This document shows positions 10,329 to 19,837 of a stretch of DNA of 22,577 bases, one piece after another. This stretch comes from Zelonia costaricensis (Eukaryota; Euglenozoa; Kinetoplastea; Trypanosomatida; Trypanosomatidae), in the NCBI GenBank assembly GCA_030849075.1, contig JASAOO010003106.1, positions 1 to 22,577 on the forward strand, read 5' to 3'. Position 1 is the first letter of the stretch. Every line of letters starts with the position of its first letter. The notes below the pieces were generated by a model. That model did not search any database. It was not told where the DNA came from and saw nothing but the letters and a program-made list of their open reading frames with translations. Position numbers and translations under genes: made by a program.

Positions 10329-11876
10329 AATCGCGGTGAGAGCAGGGAGGGGCGTGAGAAAAGGAGCGAGGAGACAAACAATAGATCGATCAGTGGTCGG
10401 CGTGGTGACGAGGCTGCGAGGGGTTGGCGTGGCGCGAGAGAGAGCAGGGTAACAGCAAGGAACTAAAGCGCAGCAGGGGGAAGGGTGGAGGGATGAGGGG
10501 GGGGCAAGGAGGAAGGAATGGGTGAGACGAGACAGGAAGCAGGAGACACGTGATTATGAGGCGTTGCGTGCAGAGCCCTCCGCGCGGGGGTGCCTTCCGT
10601 TTCTGTGTGACGAAGTGATGGAGAGAAGAAGAAGAGTGACGAGGTGACGTGAAGGCTTCGCTGTGGGTGCCCGCGGAGCGGTGGTTGGCGTGCGTGTGCG
10701 TTTGTGTGCTGACGTGTGGTGCGGGTAATGATGGCAGTTTTGGGAGGGAAAGGGGAGGGGGCCAGAGGAGTGGCGTGGGGAGGGAGGGGAGGAGGCGATC
10801 TGAGGCAGCCAAACTGCACCGAACTTATGACAGCGAGGGGAATACACAAAAAAGATACACAAGAGGGGAGTGCGAGGCTATCAGAGAGGTCGAGCGGGGC
10901 GTGAAGCTCCGAACTCGTCCTTTTGCGCGTAAAGACAGTGAAAGGCCTTGTGCAGGAAACAAACAAGGAAGAAGAATTGTGGCGAAGGCGATGGTGGTGT
11001 TCTGCGTTCCTTGGTCGGCAACACGACAGCGATACTGCACGCAGTGCGAAGTGCTTGGATCGAAACTGGTGTGGGTTGGAGACGTTGGAAGAGAGCGAGA
11101 GAGGCGGTATGGGTGGGTGGCAGGTGGGGGGAGGGGGGCAGAGCGGTAGTGGAGGTGCAGTCAACGCGCTAGAGGGCAAGGCCAAAAAGGATGGGTCACG
11201 GCGAACAGAAACCACACACACACACAGAAAGGGAAAAAGGAAAAAGGAAAGGGGCGGTGCGTCTAGGCAAGAATTGGCGCACGATGGGCGAGAGAGAGAG
11301 AGAGATAACGGTGAGGGAAGCGTGTTGTAGGTTTCTGATCCCACCGCAGCGCTGCGGATTACGAAGAGATGCGAGAGGAGGTGAAAACAAAACAAAGAGG
11401 AGGCGACGACGATCAGGAAGCTACGTTTCTTGCGAGACCTCACCCGACGCTAGGCAGCAACCTCTACACACACACACACACACAAGACGAGGCTGTCGAC
11501 GGCAGCACCTTGAGGAAGCGGAAACCAAGAGGACTGCTTTCACCTGGGATGTGCCGCGGTGTGGTGGTAGGGTGGGGGCACGAGGCGCTCGAACACCGAC
11601 ACGTAGCGCACACGTGTGCACCGGTAGCGTCTGTTCCTTCTTCACGTTTCCTTTGTTTGCCTCGCGTCACCAACGAGTTAGCAGCCCTGCGGCCGTTGCT
11701 CCGCTTTCCTTGTTTCCTTGCTTTGCGTCTAAGTGTGATGCGGTGCGCCGTGATCGATGGTCAAGTGTGGGGTGGGGGGGGGGGGGCTGAGCGAGGAGGG
11801 ATGGAGAACACTCCACAGAAGGGAAGAAGGAAAATACAGAATCCACCCTCTGTTCAATGCCGCGCCCAGTCACAGT

Positions 11877-11971
11877 CACACACACACACACGCACGCACA
11901 AAGAGTCACACAAACGCGCACGCGCACAAAGTCGGCTGGCTGACAGGAGAACACGTATGTGTGTGTGTGTG
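11877..11971. repeat. Inverted (AC)n / (GT)n pair
   Basis: An AC array at 11877-11892 is followed about 63 bp later by a GT array at 11956-11971 on the same strand. The two are complementary when folded, so both DNA strands and any transcript can form a long stem around the spacer. Confidence 0.6.
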
Positions 11972-12171
11972 GGTATGAGAGGGGCTCCGTGTCCATGGGG
12001 CAACGCGCGAATAGTGCGTGTCGCAAGTTGTGGTGAGTGAGCGGAGGAGGAGGAGCACAAAGAGGGGGGAACAGGGAAAGGATGACGAGGTATGAAACAG
12101 CGTAGGAGATCGCGGGAGGAGGGAGAAAGATTGATACTCCAGCGAGATGTGTCAGACCGTTTTTTTCCTGC

Positions 12172-12615
12172 TTTTTTTTAGCGGCAGCCACGAAGTGCAC
12201 GCCGACCAGGACCGTACAACGAGGGCGTTACAGCTGTGTCGTGACAGCGCAGTGCAGTGCTTGGTTCAAGCACCCCCCCGTTTGACGCGGTGGTCGGGGA
12301 GCTGCGGATGCGCGGATACTGCGTTACTTATAGCCGCTTATTGGCGCACAGGAATGCCGTGCTCTGAACCGTCCCCCGCAATATCCTCTAGCACGTCTCG
12401 CACTGTGCTAACATGTCCACACGCCCCCCATGTAGCAGCGCTCGTCTACAAGCACTGCCGACGCTGCCCTAGGGTGGGGGGGGGGGACCTTTATGTATGG
12501 GCATCAATAGAATAGGCACCAGCAACAACTTCCCCACCCTTTCCCCCGCGTTGGCAGCTCAGATGCGGTGAAGGCGGAGGTTCAGCGACCAGGCTATTCA
12601 AACCCCGCCGGCAAT
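12172..12615 (-). mobile_element. Likely SIDER-type degenerate retroposon
   Basis: This roughly 440 bp block stands out from the purine-rich surroundings by its balanced, complex sequence. Read on the minus strand it starts near 12615 with a GGCGGGGTTTGAATAG-like segment and ends at 12172 in an eight-base A tail, followed by a second short A run. The size, the terminal A tail, the lack of coding potential and the position in non-coding DNA on the same strand as the genes all match the short interspersed degenerate retroposons (SIDER1/SIDER2, ingi/L1Tc-related) known from Leishmania 3' UTRs. SIDER2 copies are reported to affect mRNA stability. Several internal stretches look SIDER2-like to me from memory, but no alignment was made. 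I see no clear target-site duplication. It lies about 2.3 kb downstream of the AAT-A stop codon. Confidence 0.6.
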
Positions 12616-12887
12616 TCATCTCTCTTCTCTTAGCCTTCCTCCGACGCGGCTTAGAGAGAGAAGGAAGAGAAAGAGTTCGGCACCAGACGCATCAGCACAG
12701 ACCGTTGGAGGCGAAAAAAGAGAACAAAGAGGGAGAGGGAAGAAAGAGGGCAGCTGACTCAAGTGGGGAGGGGCTTGAGAAGGGGGGAGGGGCAGAATGC
12801 GAGTCACATGACCGAGGCCCCAGATCTCATGCAAGCAGGCGGGCCAGCCCTGCACCTGTGCGCAGCCACACACTTAGACACATACTT

Positions 12888-12919
<32 letters not shown>

Positions 12920-12995
12920 AAGACAGACGCAGCTTACACACTACCATCAGCATCGACGCGACACAAACATACACACACACACACACACACACACA
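12888..12995. repeat. Paired CA microsatellites, at 12888-12914 and 12970-12995
   Basis: Two CA arrays of about 26 bp are separated by 55 bp of CA-poor sequence. They are part of the microsatellite-rich filling of the 8 kb interval. Confidence 0.85.
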
Positions 12996-14915
12996 GACAA
13001 GCAGACACCCATCAGCACGAGCACGGGCATACAGACGCAGGCGCTATAAGCTACACGGTTTGGATTTGGAAAGGGCTGGTGACAGAGTTGGAAGGGGAGT
13101 GAGAGAGAAGCTGTGAAAGCGACGGAGTTGACGCTTCTGCAGACAGTACTTTTCCCTTCGGTGTATCTGTGACCCCGCGGGGTTGACCGGAAGAACGTTG
13201 CGCAACCGGTACACGCCTGCACGCGCACGCACGATGCTGAGCCGCAACTAGGTTAAAAGGAAAAAAAAACTGCTGAGGTAATTAGTTAAACACAAACACA
13301 CAAATACACAGATACTCACAGACACATGCATATACCCAGTCACACGTTCACACAAACACATAAACAGTTGATTTCAAGCAGCAGCACTCGGTCACTGACT
13401 GCCCCCCTAACCCGGACTCAAGCATACACACACATGCATAAAAGAAAACAACAACAACAAAAAAGAGAAGGCCGCGTGTGCTCTTCGCAGGACTGGGCCC
13501 TCATTACGACGATCAGCACAGCTTCACCCCCACCGCAGCGAAAAGGGTGCACTTCAAGAGGCAACACAGGTGGAGAGGAAGGAAAGGGGAAGAGGAGGAG
13601 GGAAGGAGGCGCGTGAGCGACAGGGTCAGAGATGGGCTTTCCACAGAGAGAGAGAACACGCTGAGGCAGAGAAGAGAGGGAGGAGGGGATGGAAGGGGGG
13701 GGGGGGGCTGGCTGGCGGAGATTTGGGTGAAAGGGGCGGTAATGGTGGCATCACGCCGGGCGTGGACGGGAAATCCGCACATCGCCGACTCGGCGTCAAG
13801 CGCTAGCCTCACCTCACGAGAGAGACACCGCGCATCTTTCTCACTTCAACACAAAACTCAAAAGAAAAAGAAAAAGGTGCCCCCGGAGGGGGGGGGAGGC
13901 GAGCGGGCGGGTTGCGATCAAGGGAACTACAGCTGAGGAGGAAGAAGTGATGGGGTCAGCCGAAGCCGTGCGCGGCCCGTGGGGGCGAGAGAGCGAGTGA
14001 GAGAGAGAGAGGACGATAGGGGGAGACGGAGCGACGCGCAGCGAATTGAGAAATAACAACAGCAACATAAGAGACAAAGAAAAAAAAAGGAGGAGGCAAC
14101 GCATGAGTAGCCGAGGCGTGAGTGTACAAGCACGACATGAGAAAGAAGAAACAGACGGGGAGGGAGGAGGTGAGGGGAGGGGGGGGGGCAGGGAGAAGTG
14201 AGTCGGCAAGCAAGGCAAGAATAGCTGGGGAGGCCGACGACAGCAACAAGCAGCACACTCCAGGAAACACACAAACAAAGAGAAGCAAACGCGTTGCGGA
14301 GACTTTTAAAAGAGAAAGGCGAACTAAGTGTGCTTGTGTGTCAGCTTTCCCTTTCGTTTCGTGAGCCTTCTCCCTTTCCTACGGTGCTGCCGCAATCGCA
14401 GCGACACGAGGGGAGCGGCGAGAGTGCACCTACACACCGAAACCTACGCCGACGACTGCGCCATACGAGAGCGACACAGGCGGCGCAGGAAATGACAAGG
14501 GCAGAGGCAGAGCACCTCATAACTTCGCAACCGGAGGGGCTGCGCGCGCATTCCATGGAGACACGTAACGCGCTGCACACTTTTCCGGAAAAGAAGAAGG
14601 CTTGAAGAGGAGAGGAGAGAAGCGAGGAGACGATCAGCAGCAAGAAAGGGAGGGGGCGAGGCGAGTGGAAGGGAGGAGGAAAGCGTAAAAGAAATAAGTG
14701 AGTTTGGAGTACTGCAACGCGTGTCGCCTGCCTCGCCGTACACCTGCTTGCCGTTACTTTTAGGGCCTGTTCTGCTTTGTGTCCACCCCCCTCATCTAAA
14801 GCTACACCCCTCTCCGCCGCGATTCAGCGGCCTGCTTGCACTGCTTCTTCTTTTCCGCCGTGCCGTCCTCGCCCCCTATTTTTTTTTTTCCACCGTCCCA
14901 TAAACTCACAACGCA

Positions 14916-16370
14916 CTAACCCCCGATGAACAAGCTGTTCAGAGAAACAATCGTGCCGAGGATGCCGCCGACCACGCCGAAGACGATCATAAACACCATC
15001 AGGCACCACTCCCAGTTCGAGCTGCAGGGGGCAATGTGCTTGTAGTGCAGCTGCCACCGAAGCAGCCCGGGTGCGATGAAGGAGATGATGGAGTCGCACA
15101 GACCACCAAGAAGCGCCACGACTGCCACCATGCCCGGTGCAAGAAGTGAGATGACTAAACACGTCGTGCTCAGCGCGATGCTCACGATGAGGTGGTCGCG
15201 CAACGGAATACGCTCAAACTCGTTGTGGCACTTCTTCGCCTCCACCACGTCGTGCAGCTCCGCCTCGATGCTGCCGTACCCGCAGTTCAGCCCGCCGTTA
15301 GTGTTCTTGTACACGATCTCGCCTTCGGCCATCAGCTCCAGCTTCTCCTCCTGGTCGACCAGACGCGTGTAGTCCTTGCTGCGCGGCACGTGCGTCGCTG
15401 CGGAGGCGGAGCTGAAGCCGTACCACATGATGAAGATGGAGTCGCGAACAGGAAAGAGGATCAGCACGTAGGCCAGAGTGATGGGAACGGCGTAGCAGAC
15501 GTACCCGACTCGGAATAAACCATCCACATTCGGGTCGTAGTTGCTGATGATGTTGTCGCGCACGTCCACCGGGTTCGACAGGTAGCCGAACAGCCCCACC
15601 GCGGCGTGTATGAGGCCCGTGATGATCAAGCTGATAATGGAGACCTTCATCATGACACTGCGCCGCATGTCCTTCAGGCTGGCGTAGATCTGGAACACCA
15701 TTGACTGACACCCAAAGGAGAACATCATGATGGGCAGTGACAAGGTCGGGTTTGTGCCCCACGCCCACTGCGGCGTCGCCGTGCCGTTCGCGGCAGCGGC
15801 CATCATCGGCTCCGACGGCTGCGTCGGCCCCGGCATGAAGTAGCGGAACACCACCAGAGCGCAGATCAGGCTGGTCGCGGCGATGGCGAAGTAGGACGTG
15901 ATGTGCAGCGAGCCCATGGATGGCACGCAGGAGAGCGGCAGAATGAAGACGGCCCACACCGCCAGCAGGGTGTGCTTTGGGGTGGTGAGCAGCGGCAGAA
16001 TAGAGATGATCTGCGGGTGGATGGGGGCGAGCAAGTCGCCGACAACGACGAGGTAACTAACGGCCACCCCGATGTTCGAGACAAACACAACACTGCGAAT
16101 GCACTGCTCCCCTTTGGGCCCCAGCAGCTCACGGGCGAGCTCCTCGTACGAGTTGCGGCCCAGCTTCTCTATACCCACAACAATAAAGTCAATTGAAAAC
16201 ACGGTCAGCACCGTCACACCGATCAGCAGCACCATGGCCGGCACAATGCCCGCATCGGCGTAGGCGGACGGCAGCGTGAGAATGCCGGCACCCATCGTCG
16301 TGACAGACAGGCTCAGCGCGGCGCCCAGCACGCTGCCGCCCTTGCCGCAGCAGCCAGCGCACAAGACCAT
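14916..16370 (-). CDS. Amino acid transporter, AAAP family (AAT-A)
   Basis: This 484-residue polytopic membrane protein belongs to the amino acid/auxin permease family (AAAP, Pfam Aa_trans). It should move amino acids across the plasma membrane or an organelle membrane; the substrate cannot be read from the sequence. The start is the ATG at 16370. A GTG three codons upstream extends the open frame, but the ATG gives exactly the same 11-residue N-terminus as AAT-B. The N-terminus is very short for the family. I count about 11 helices, roughly at 12-33, 43-66, 92-113, 132-152, 157-179, 209-231, 240-263, 286-307, 393-412, 413-435 and 453-474. The motif TTMGAGILTLPSAYADAG at 24-41 is the usual helix-1 signature. 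A sequon NGT at 195 lies in the loop before helix 6. A hydrophilic loop of about 70 residues separates helices 8 and 9. The stop is TAG. It is the last member of the array before the 8 kb gap. Confidence 0.95.
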   Translation of the reverse strand: MVLCAGCCGKGGSVLGAALSLSVTTMGAGILTLPSAYADAGIVPAMVLLIGVTVLTVFSIDFIVVGIEKLGRNSYEELARELLGPKGEQCIRSVVFVSNIGVAVSYLVVVGDLLAPIHPQIISILPLLTTPKHTLLAVWAVFILPLSCVPSMGSLHITSYFAIAATSLICALVVFRYFMPGPTQPSEPMMAAAANGTATPQWAWGTNPTLSLPIMMFSFGCQSMVFQIYASLKDMRRSVMMKVSIISLIITGLIHAAVGLFGYLSNPVDVRDNIISNYDPNVDGLFRVGYVCYAVPITLAYVLILFPVRDSIFIMWYGFSSASAATHVPRSKDYTRLVDQEEKLELMAEGEIVYKNTNGGLNCGYGSIEAELHDVVEAKKCHNEFERIPLRDHLIVSIALSTTCLVISLLAPGMVAVVALLGGLCDSIISFIAPGLLRWQLHYKHIAPCSSNWEWCLMVFMIVFGVVGGILGTIVSLNSLFIGG

Positions 16371-16386
16371 CGCTGGCACTGTTTAG

Positions 16387-16457
16387 CTTCCACAGCGGTC
16401 GAACAGTATGGCGACGGAAGGAGGGAAGGCGGAGGGGGGGGGGAGGGGGAAGGAAAA
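16387..16457 (-). promoter_or_regulatory. Candidate trans-splice acceptor for AAT-A
   Basis: A pyrimidine-rich tract on the minus strand (16415-16457) is followed by its first AG at 16388-16387, which would leave a 5' UTR of 16 nt before the ATG. AAT-B shows nearly the same arrangement. If this site is used, the GTG three codons upstream of the ATG would still lie in the mature mRNA but would not normally initiate. Confidence 0.55.
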
Positions 16458-16929
16458 CGAGGCTGAGATAGAGAGAAAAGGGGACGAGTGAGCTGCAGGT
16501 TGCCTCACACTGCGCGGGCCAACTTGCTTTACAGCCCCTGCGGGGTTAAGTAAGCTAGCTGGAGCTGGCGAGCGGCGAAGAGGCACACCGCGCGCGATGG
16601 GAGAGTCACAGAGAGAGAGCGATGCTGGTGCCAAAGAGGAAAGCACGCCGAAGGAAAGTTGCACGTCCTTGTGAGTGGCTTTGGTGCACACCGGCTTGCC
16701 GCGGTCGCGCGCAGGCCCAACGAGGATCGCGGGCGGAGAACAGCGCAAGTACGTGCGCGATGAGTGGGTGGGGGGCTGATGCGTCGATGCGAGCGTGCAA
16801 GTGTGGAGAGCGTGTCAGCGAGGCAAGTAGGTCAGGTGAGGGGGGGGGGAGGGTGAAGGGAAGAAAGAAGATGCGTTGGTGCTCTGGCGTGGGTACCTCC
16901 TCACTCGCTGCGAGGCCGTTTTCCCTCGC

Positions 16930-17184
16930 TTAGCGCAGTGAGTGCATCATCACTGGGCACAACGGTGGAGGCGGGGTGGGGGAGGGGGAGCGCTCCTCTT
17001 GATTCTCGTCGCCCAGCGCGTTGCGCTCAAACAGTTTCGTGTCCCGTGTCGCCCTTGTCGCTGGCAGCAGTGGTGCCGACGCGGGGGCTCTGACAGGCGG
17101 TGGGCTCGCAGGTTCTTTAGCAGCGCTGTTGTGCATTGAGGCGAGGCACTCGTGACATGATAACGAAAAAGGAGAAGCAGCCAT
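16930..17184 (-). CDS. Small hypothetical ORF (84 aa), uncertain
   Basis: An ATG-initiated frame of 84 residues runs from 17184 to TAA at 16930. The peptide is not simple low complexity. It has a SCHEC segment near residues 9-13, a Pro/Ala-rich part, a charged segment (KLFERNALGDENQEE) and a proline-rich tail. Codon third positions are moderately GC-rich, as in real genes here. Upstream, a U-rich tract with AG candidates could serve as a splice acceptor. I do not recognise the product and see no membrane helix or signal peptide. It could equally be untranslated sequence between AAT-B and AAT-A. Confidence 0.25.
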   Translation of the reverse strand: MAASPFSLSCHECLASMHNSAAKEPASPPPVRAPASAPLLPATRATRDTKLFERNALGDENQEERSPSPTPPPPLCPVMMHSLR

Positions 17185-18165
17185 CAGCAAGCGGAGCCGA
17201 AAGTGTGTGTGTGCGCGCGCTTGAACACACCTACAGAACCGTCTGATTGCCACAACGAACGATCCCGAAATATAAGAAACAAAACAAGACACACAACTCC
17301 AATTCTCGAGAAAAAAAGTGGTGTTTAATCACTGTCAGAGAGAGAGGCACACATACACACACACACACACGCACACAATCACCCAAACACAAACACGCAC
17401 TGACATCGCAGCTGCCAGCCCCTTAAAGGACAGAAAAAATTGCCTGCAGCAATCACTTTACCGTGTTAGGTGATATGCGGTTAGACCAGGAGAGCTGCGA
17501 CACACAGAACAGTACAACAACAACACAGGCGCACATCACACAGAGACTGCGGAAAGCAGCTTTTCATCAAGAAAAAAAAGAGAGAAAAAGAGAAAGCAAA
17601 TCAAAAAAACCGACGATGGGACGCAGGGCAAGTCGGGAGAAGAACCTCGAAGGGCCCACATCCCCCCCCACCCAATGCACAGAGCCTCTCCACGTCACCT
17701 CGGTACAGGCGCAAGGAGAAAGAGGAGGAAACACAAGAGGAAAGGAAGTGGGACGTGATAGAGAAAACCAAAAGAAACAGGAGAAAAGGAGGCACTGAGA
17801 ACGTAATGAGGAGAAAAAAAGGCGACGCTGCAGTCGGCACTTGAGCGAGGCAAAAGTTCCCGCGACGCGGAGCGATGCCTCCTTCTTCACTTCACCTCAC
17901 CCCGAACCGCCCTTGTGCGAGGACGGCGAAAAGGGCTAGAGTCACGGGCGACGGGCGGCGGAGGGGCTGATGTTGAAGCTAGTTGCTGCCAGCATAAGCA
18001 AAGCCACATGCATATCGTACAAAACTGAAAGAGCTCGAGGCACGGAAACGCACTTTTCTAAAACAAAAAACATAAAAGGGGCACCGAGGTCGAGCGTGGC
18101 AGACGAGCGCAGAACTCTTGTGTTGCCCTGTCTGCTGCTCAGCACACACTCTCACAAGGGCACCA

Positions 18166-19623
18166 CTACGCACCGAATATGGCTGCCGTGAAGGCCACTG
18201 TGGTGCCCACCATACCACCGACCACGCCAAAGCCGATCATGAAGACCATCAGGCACCACTCCCAGGTCGAGTGGCAGCGCGCGATATTCTTGTAGTGCAA
18301 CTGCCACCGAAAGAGCCCCGGTGCGATGAAGCACAGGGTCGAGGCACAGATGCCGCCCAACAGTGCCACCACCGACACCATGCCCGGTGCGAGAAGCGCG
18401 ATGGTCACGCCGGAGGTACTGAGCGCCACGCTTACGATGAGGTGGTCGCGCAGCGGGATGCGCTCGACGTCGTTGTGGTGCCGCTTTGCCTCCACCACGT
18501 GCTGCAGCTCGGCCTCCACACTACCGTACCCGCTGCCGGCCGCGTTCTGTGCCTTGTGGCCGCGGGCCGCCTCGGCCTGGACGAGCAGCTCCAGCTTCTC
18601 CTCCTCCATCACCAGCTGCTTGAAGTCCTTGCTGCGCGGCACGTGCGTCGCCACGGAGGCGGAGCTGAAGCCGTACCACATGATGAAGATGGAGTCGCGA
18701 ATCGGGAACAGCATCAGCACGTAAGCCATGATGATTGGAGCCGCGTACACGAGATAGCCGACGCGGAAGAGGTGATCGACGTTGGGGTCGTAGTTGCTGA
18801 TGATGTTGTCGCGCACATCCACCGGGTTCGACAGGTAGCCGAACAGCCCCACGGCGGCGTGAATGAGGCCCGTGATGATCAGGCTGATAATGGAGACCTT
18901 CATCATGACGCTGCGTCGCATGTCTTGCAGACCGGCGTAGACCTGGAACGCCAGCGGCTGGCATCCGAAGGAGAACATAATAATCGGCAGCGCGAGCAGC
19001 GGGTGCACGCCCCACCACCAGGTAGGTTTGGCGGTGCCGTTCGCGACAGCCCTCTTGGCGATGGGCGTCAGCTCCGTCGGCCCCGGCACGAAGTAGCGGT
19101 AGATGACCATCAGGCAGATCAGGCTCGTCGCCGTGATGGCAAAGAACGAGGAGATGTGCAAGGCCCCGAGCGTGGGCACGCAGGAGAGCGGCAGGATCAG
19201 CACCGCCCACACCGCAACGAGGGTGTGCTTTGAGGTGGCGAGCAGAGGCAGGTGCCGCGTTACGTGTGGCTGCAGCGGCGAGAGCAGGTCCTCGACAACC
19301 ACGAGGTAGCTGATGGACGCGCCCACGTTCAGAAGGAGGAGAACACCGCGGATGAAGGCCTCAGCGTGGCCGCCGAGCAACTCACGTGTGAGCTCCTCGT
19401 ACGAGTTGAGACCGAGTTTCTCCACGCCGAGGATGATGAAGTCGATCGAGAACACCGTCAGGATCGTGACGCCGATGAGCAGCACCATGGCCGGCACTAC
19501 ACCCGCATCGGCGTAGGCGGACGGCAGCGTGAGAATGCCGGCACCCATCGTCGTGACGGACAGGCTCAGCGCGCCACCGAGCACGCTGCCGCCGCGCAGG
19601 CTCGGAAGGCCGCAGTTGAACAT
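18166..19623 (-). CDS. Amino acid transporter, AAAP family (AAT-B)
   Basis: This 485-residue permease starts at the ATG at 19623 and stops at TAG at 18166. It is a close paralogue of AAT-A, sharing the helix-1 motif TTMGAGILTLPSAYADAG, an almost identical helix-7 region ending in VDVRDNIISNYDPNVD, and the APGM segment of helix 10. About 11 membrane helices are expected, with a cytosolic N-terminus of only 11 residues and an NGT sequon before helix 6. The hydrophilic loop between helices 8 and 9 differs from AAT-A: it contains EEEKLELLVQAEAARG and a short Ala/Gly linker, then GYGSVEAELQHVVEAK. The substrate is unknown; differences in helices 3 and 6 leave room for a different specificity or affinity. 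The gene lies 1.8 kb upstream of AAT-A and 2.4 kb downstream of AAT-C in the transcript. Confidence 0.95.
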   Translation of the reverse strand: MFNCGLPSLRGGSVLGGALSLSVTTMGAGILTLPSAYADAGVVPAMVLLIGVTILTVFSIDFIILGVEKLGLNSYEELTRELLGGHAEAFIRGVLLLLNVGASISYLVVVEDLLSPLQPHVTRHLPLLATSKHTLVAVWAVLILPLSCVPTLGALHISSFFAITATSLICLMVIYRYFVPGPTELTPIAKRAVANGTAKPTWWWGVHPLLALPIIMFSFGCQPLAFQVYAGLQDMRRSVMMKVSIISLIITGLIHAAVGLFGYLSNPVDVRDNIISNYDPNVDHLFRVGYLVYAAPIIMAYVLMLFPIRDSIFIMWYGFSSASVATHVPRSKDFKQLVMEEEKLELLVQAEAARGHKAQNAAGSGYGSVEAELQHVVEAKRHHNDVERIPLRDHLIVSVALSTSGVTIALLAPGMVSVVALLGGICASTLCFIAPGLFRWQLHYKNIARCHSTWEWCLMVFMIGFGVVGGMVGTTVAFTAAIFGA

Positions 19624-19638
19624 GCCGGGCTACCTTTG

Positions 19639-19661
19639 CTGTGAGTAGGGTAGGGAAGAAA
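19639..19661 (-). promoter_or_regulatory. Candidate trans-splice acceptor for AAT-B
   Basis: On the minus strand a compact pyrimidine tract (about 19645-19661) leads into CTCACAG, with the AG at 19640-19639. This would give a 15-nt 5' UTR, matching the 16 nt predicted for AAT-A. An alternative acceptor with a longer T-tract lies about 500 bp upstream (20124-20142). Confidence 0.55.
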
Positions 19662-19837
19662 GCCGCACAAGGCGCGGAAGAGGGCGCTACTATCAATACG
19701 ATACGGTAGTACGGAGTGCGCTGGGGACCGTGTATGCAGCGGGAGTGGGGCTGGGGGAGTGGGAACGGCTACGCTACGCTGCGTGGCGGTGGCACTGTGT
19801 ACGAGGAGAAGGGGCTGGGTACAGGCAGAGAGGGTGG

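Larger units (their letters stand above)
6925..14915. other. Eight-kilobase gene-poor interval between AAT-A and the RRM gene
   Basis: I see no convincing protein gene here on either strand. The longer open frames (for example 10463-11443 and 7372-8208 on the minus strand) encode Ser/Pro/Leu/Phe-rich low complexity of the kind produced by translating pyrimidine-rich DNA, and the first begins at GTG. The plus strand is strongly purine-rich with many G-runs and CA arrays, so the transcript would be C/U-rich. Islands of ordinary complexity occur at about 10020-10340, 11340-11760, 12172-12615 (likely retroposon), 13110-13255 and 14390-14600. None resembles a tRNA. The interval should contain the 3' UTR of AAT-A and the 5' UTR of the RRM gene; what fills the rest is not evident. 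Confidence 0.7.
16371..18165. other. Spacer between AAT-B and AAT-A (1.8 kb)
   Basis: The spacer contains the 3' UTR of AAT-B, a small ORF candidate at 16930-17184, a CA array around 17351-17371 and the AAT-A splice signal. The portion 17300-17900 is A/G-rich on the plus strand and shows no coding pattern. I see no degenerate transporter copy in it. Confidence 0.7.

Noticed and set aside
10463..11443. Minus-strand open frame of 326 codons with a signal-peptide-like N-terminus
   Set aside because: Its first codon is GTG, and the translation is almost entirely Ser/Pro/Leu/Phe low complexity from a pyrimidine-rich strand. There is no domain, and codon use is unlike the transporters.
12230..12290. 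GGTTCAAGC sequence resembling a tRNA B box
   Set aside because: No cloverleaf, A box or acceptor stem can be folded around it; it lies in the SIDER-like block.
14341..14556. Small minus-strand ATG frame (71 codons) downstream of AAT-A
   Set aside because: It has one weak hydrophobic stretch and many Arg/Cys/Ser. Codon use is no better than chance, there is no good splice acceptor just upstream and it probably lies in the AAT-A 3' UTR.
18118..19233. Plus-strand open frame of 371 codons
   Set aside because: It is the antisense shadow of AAT-B. High GC at third positions removes stop codons from the opposite strand.
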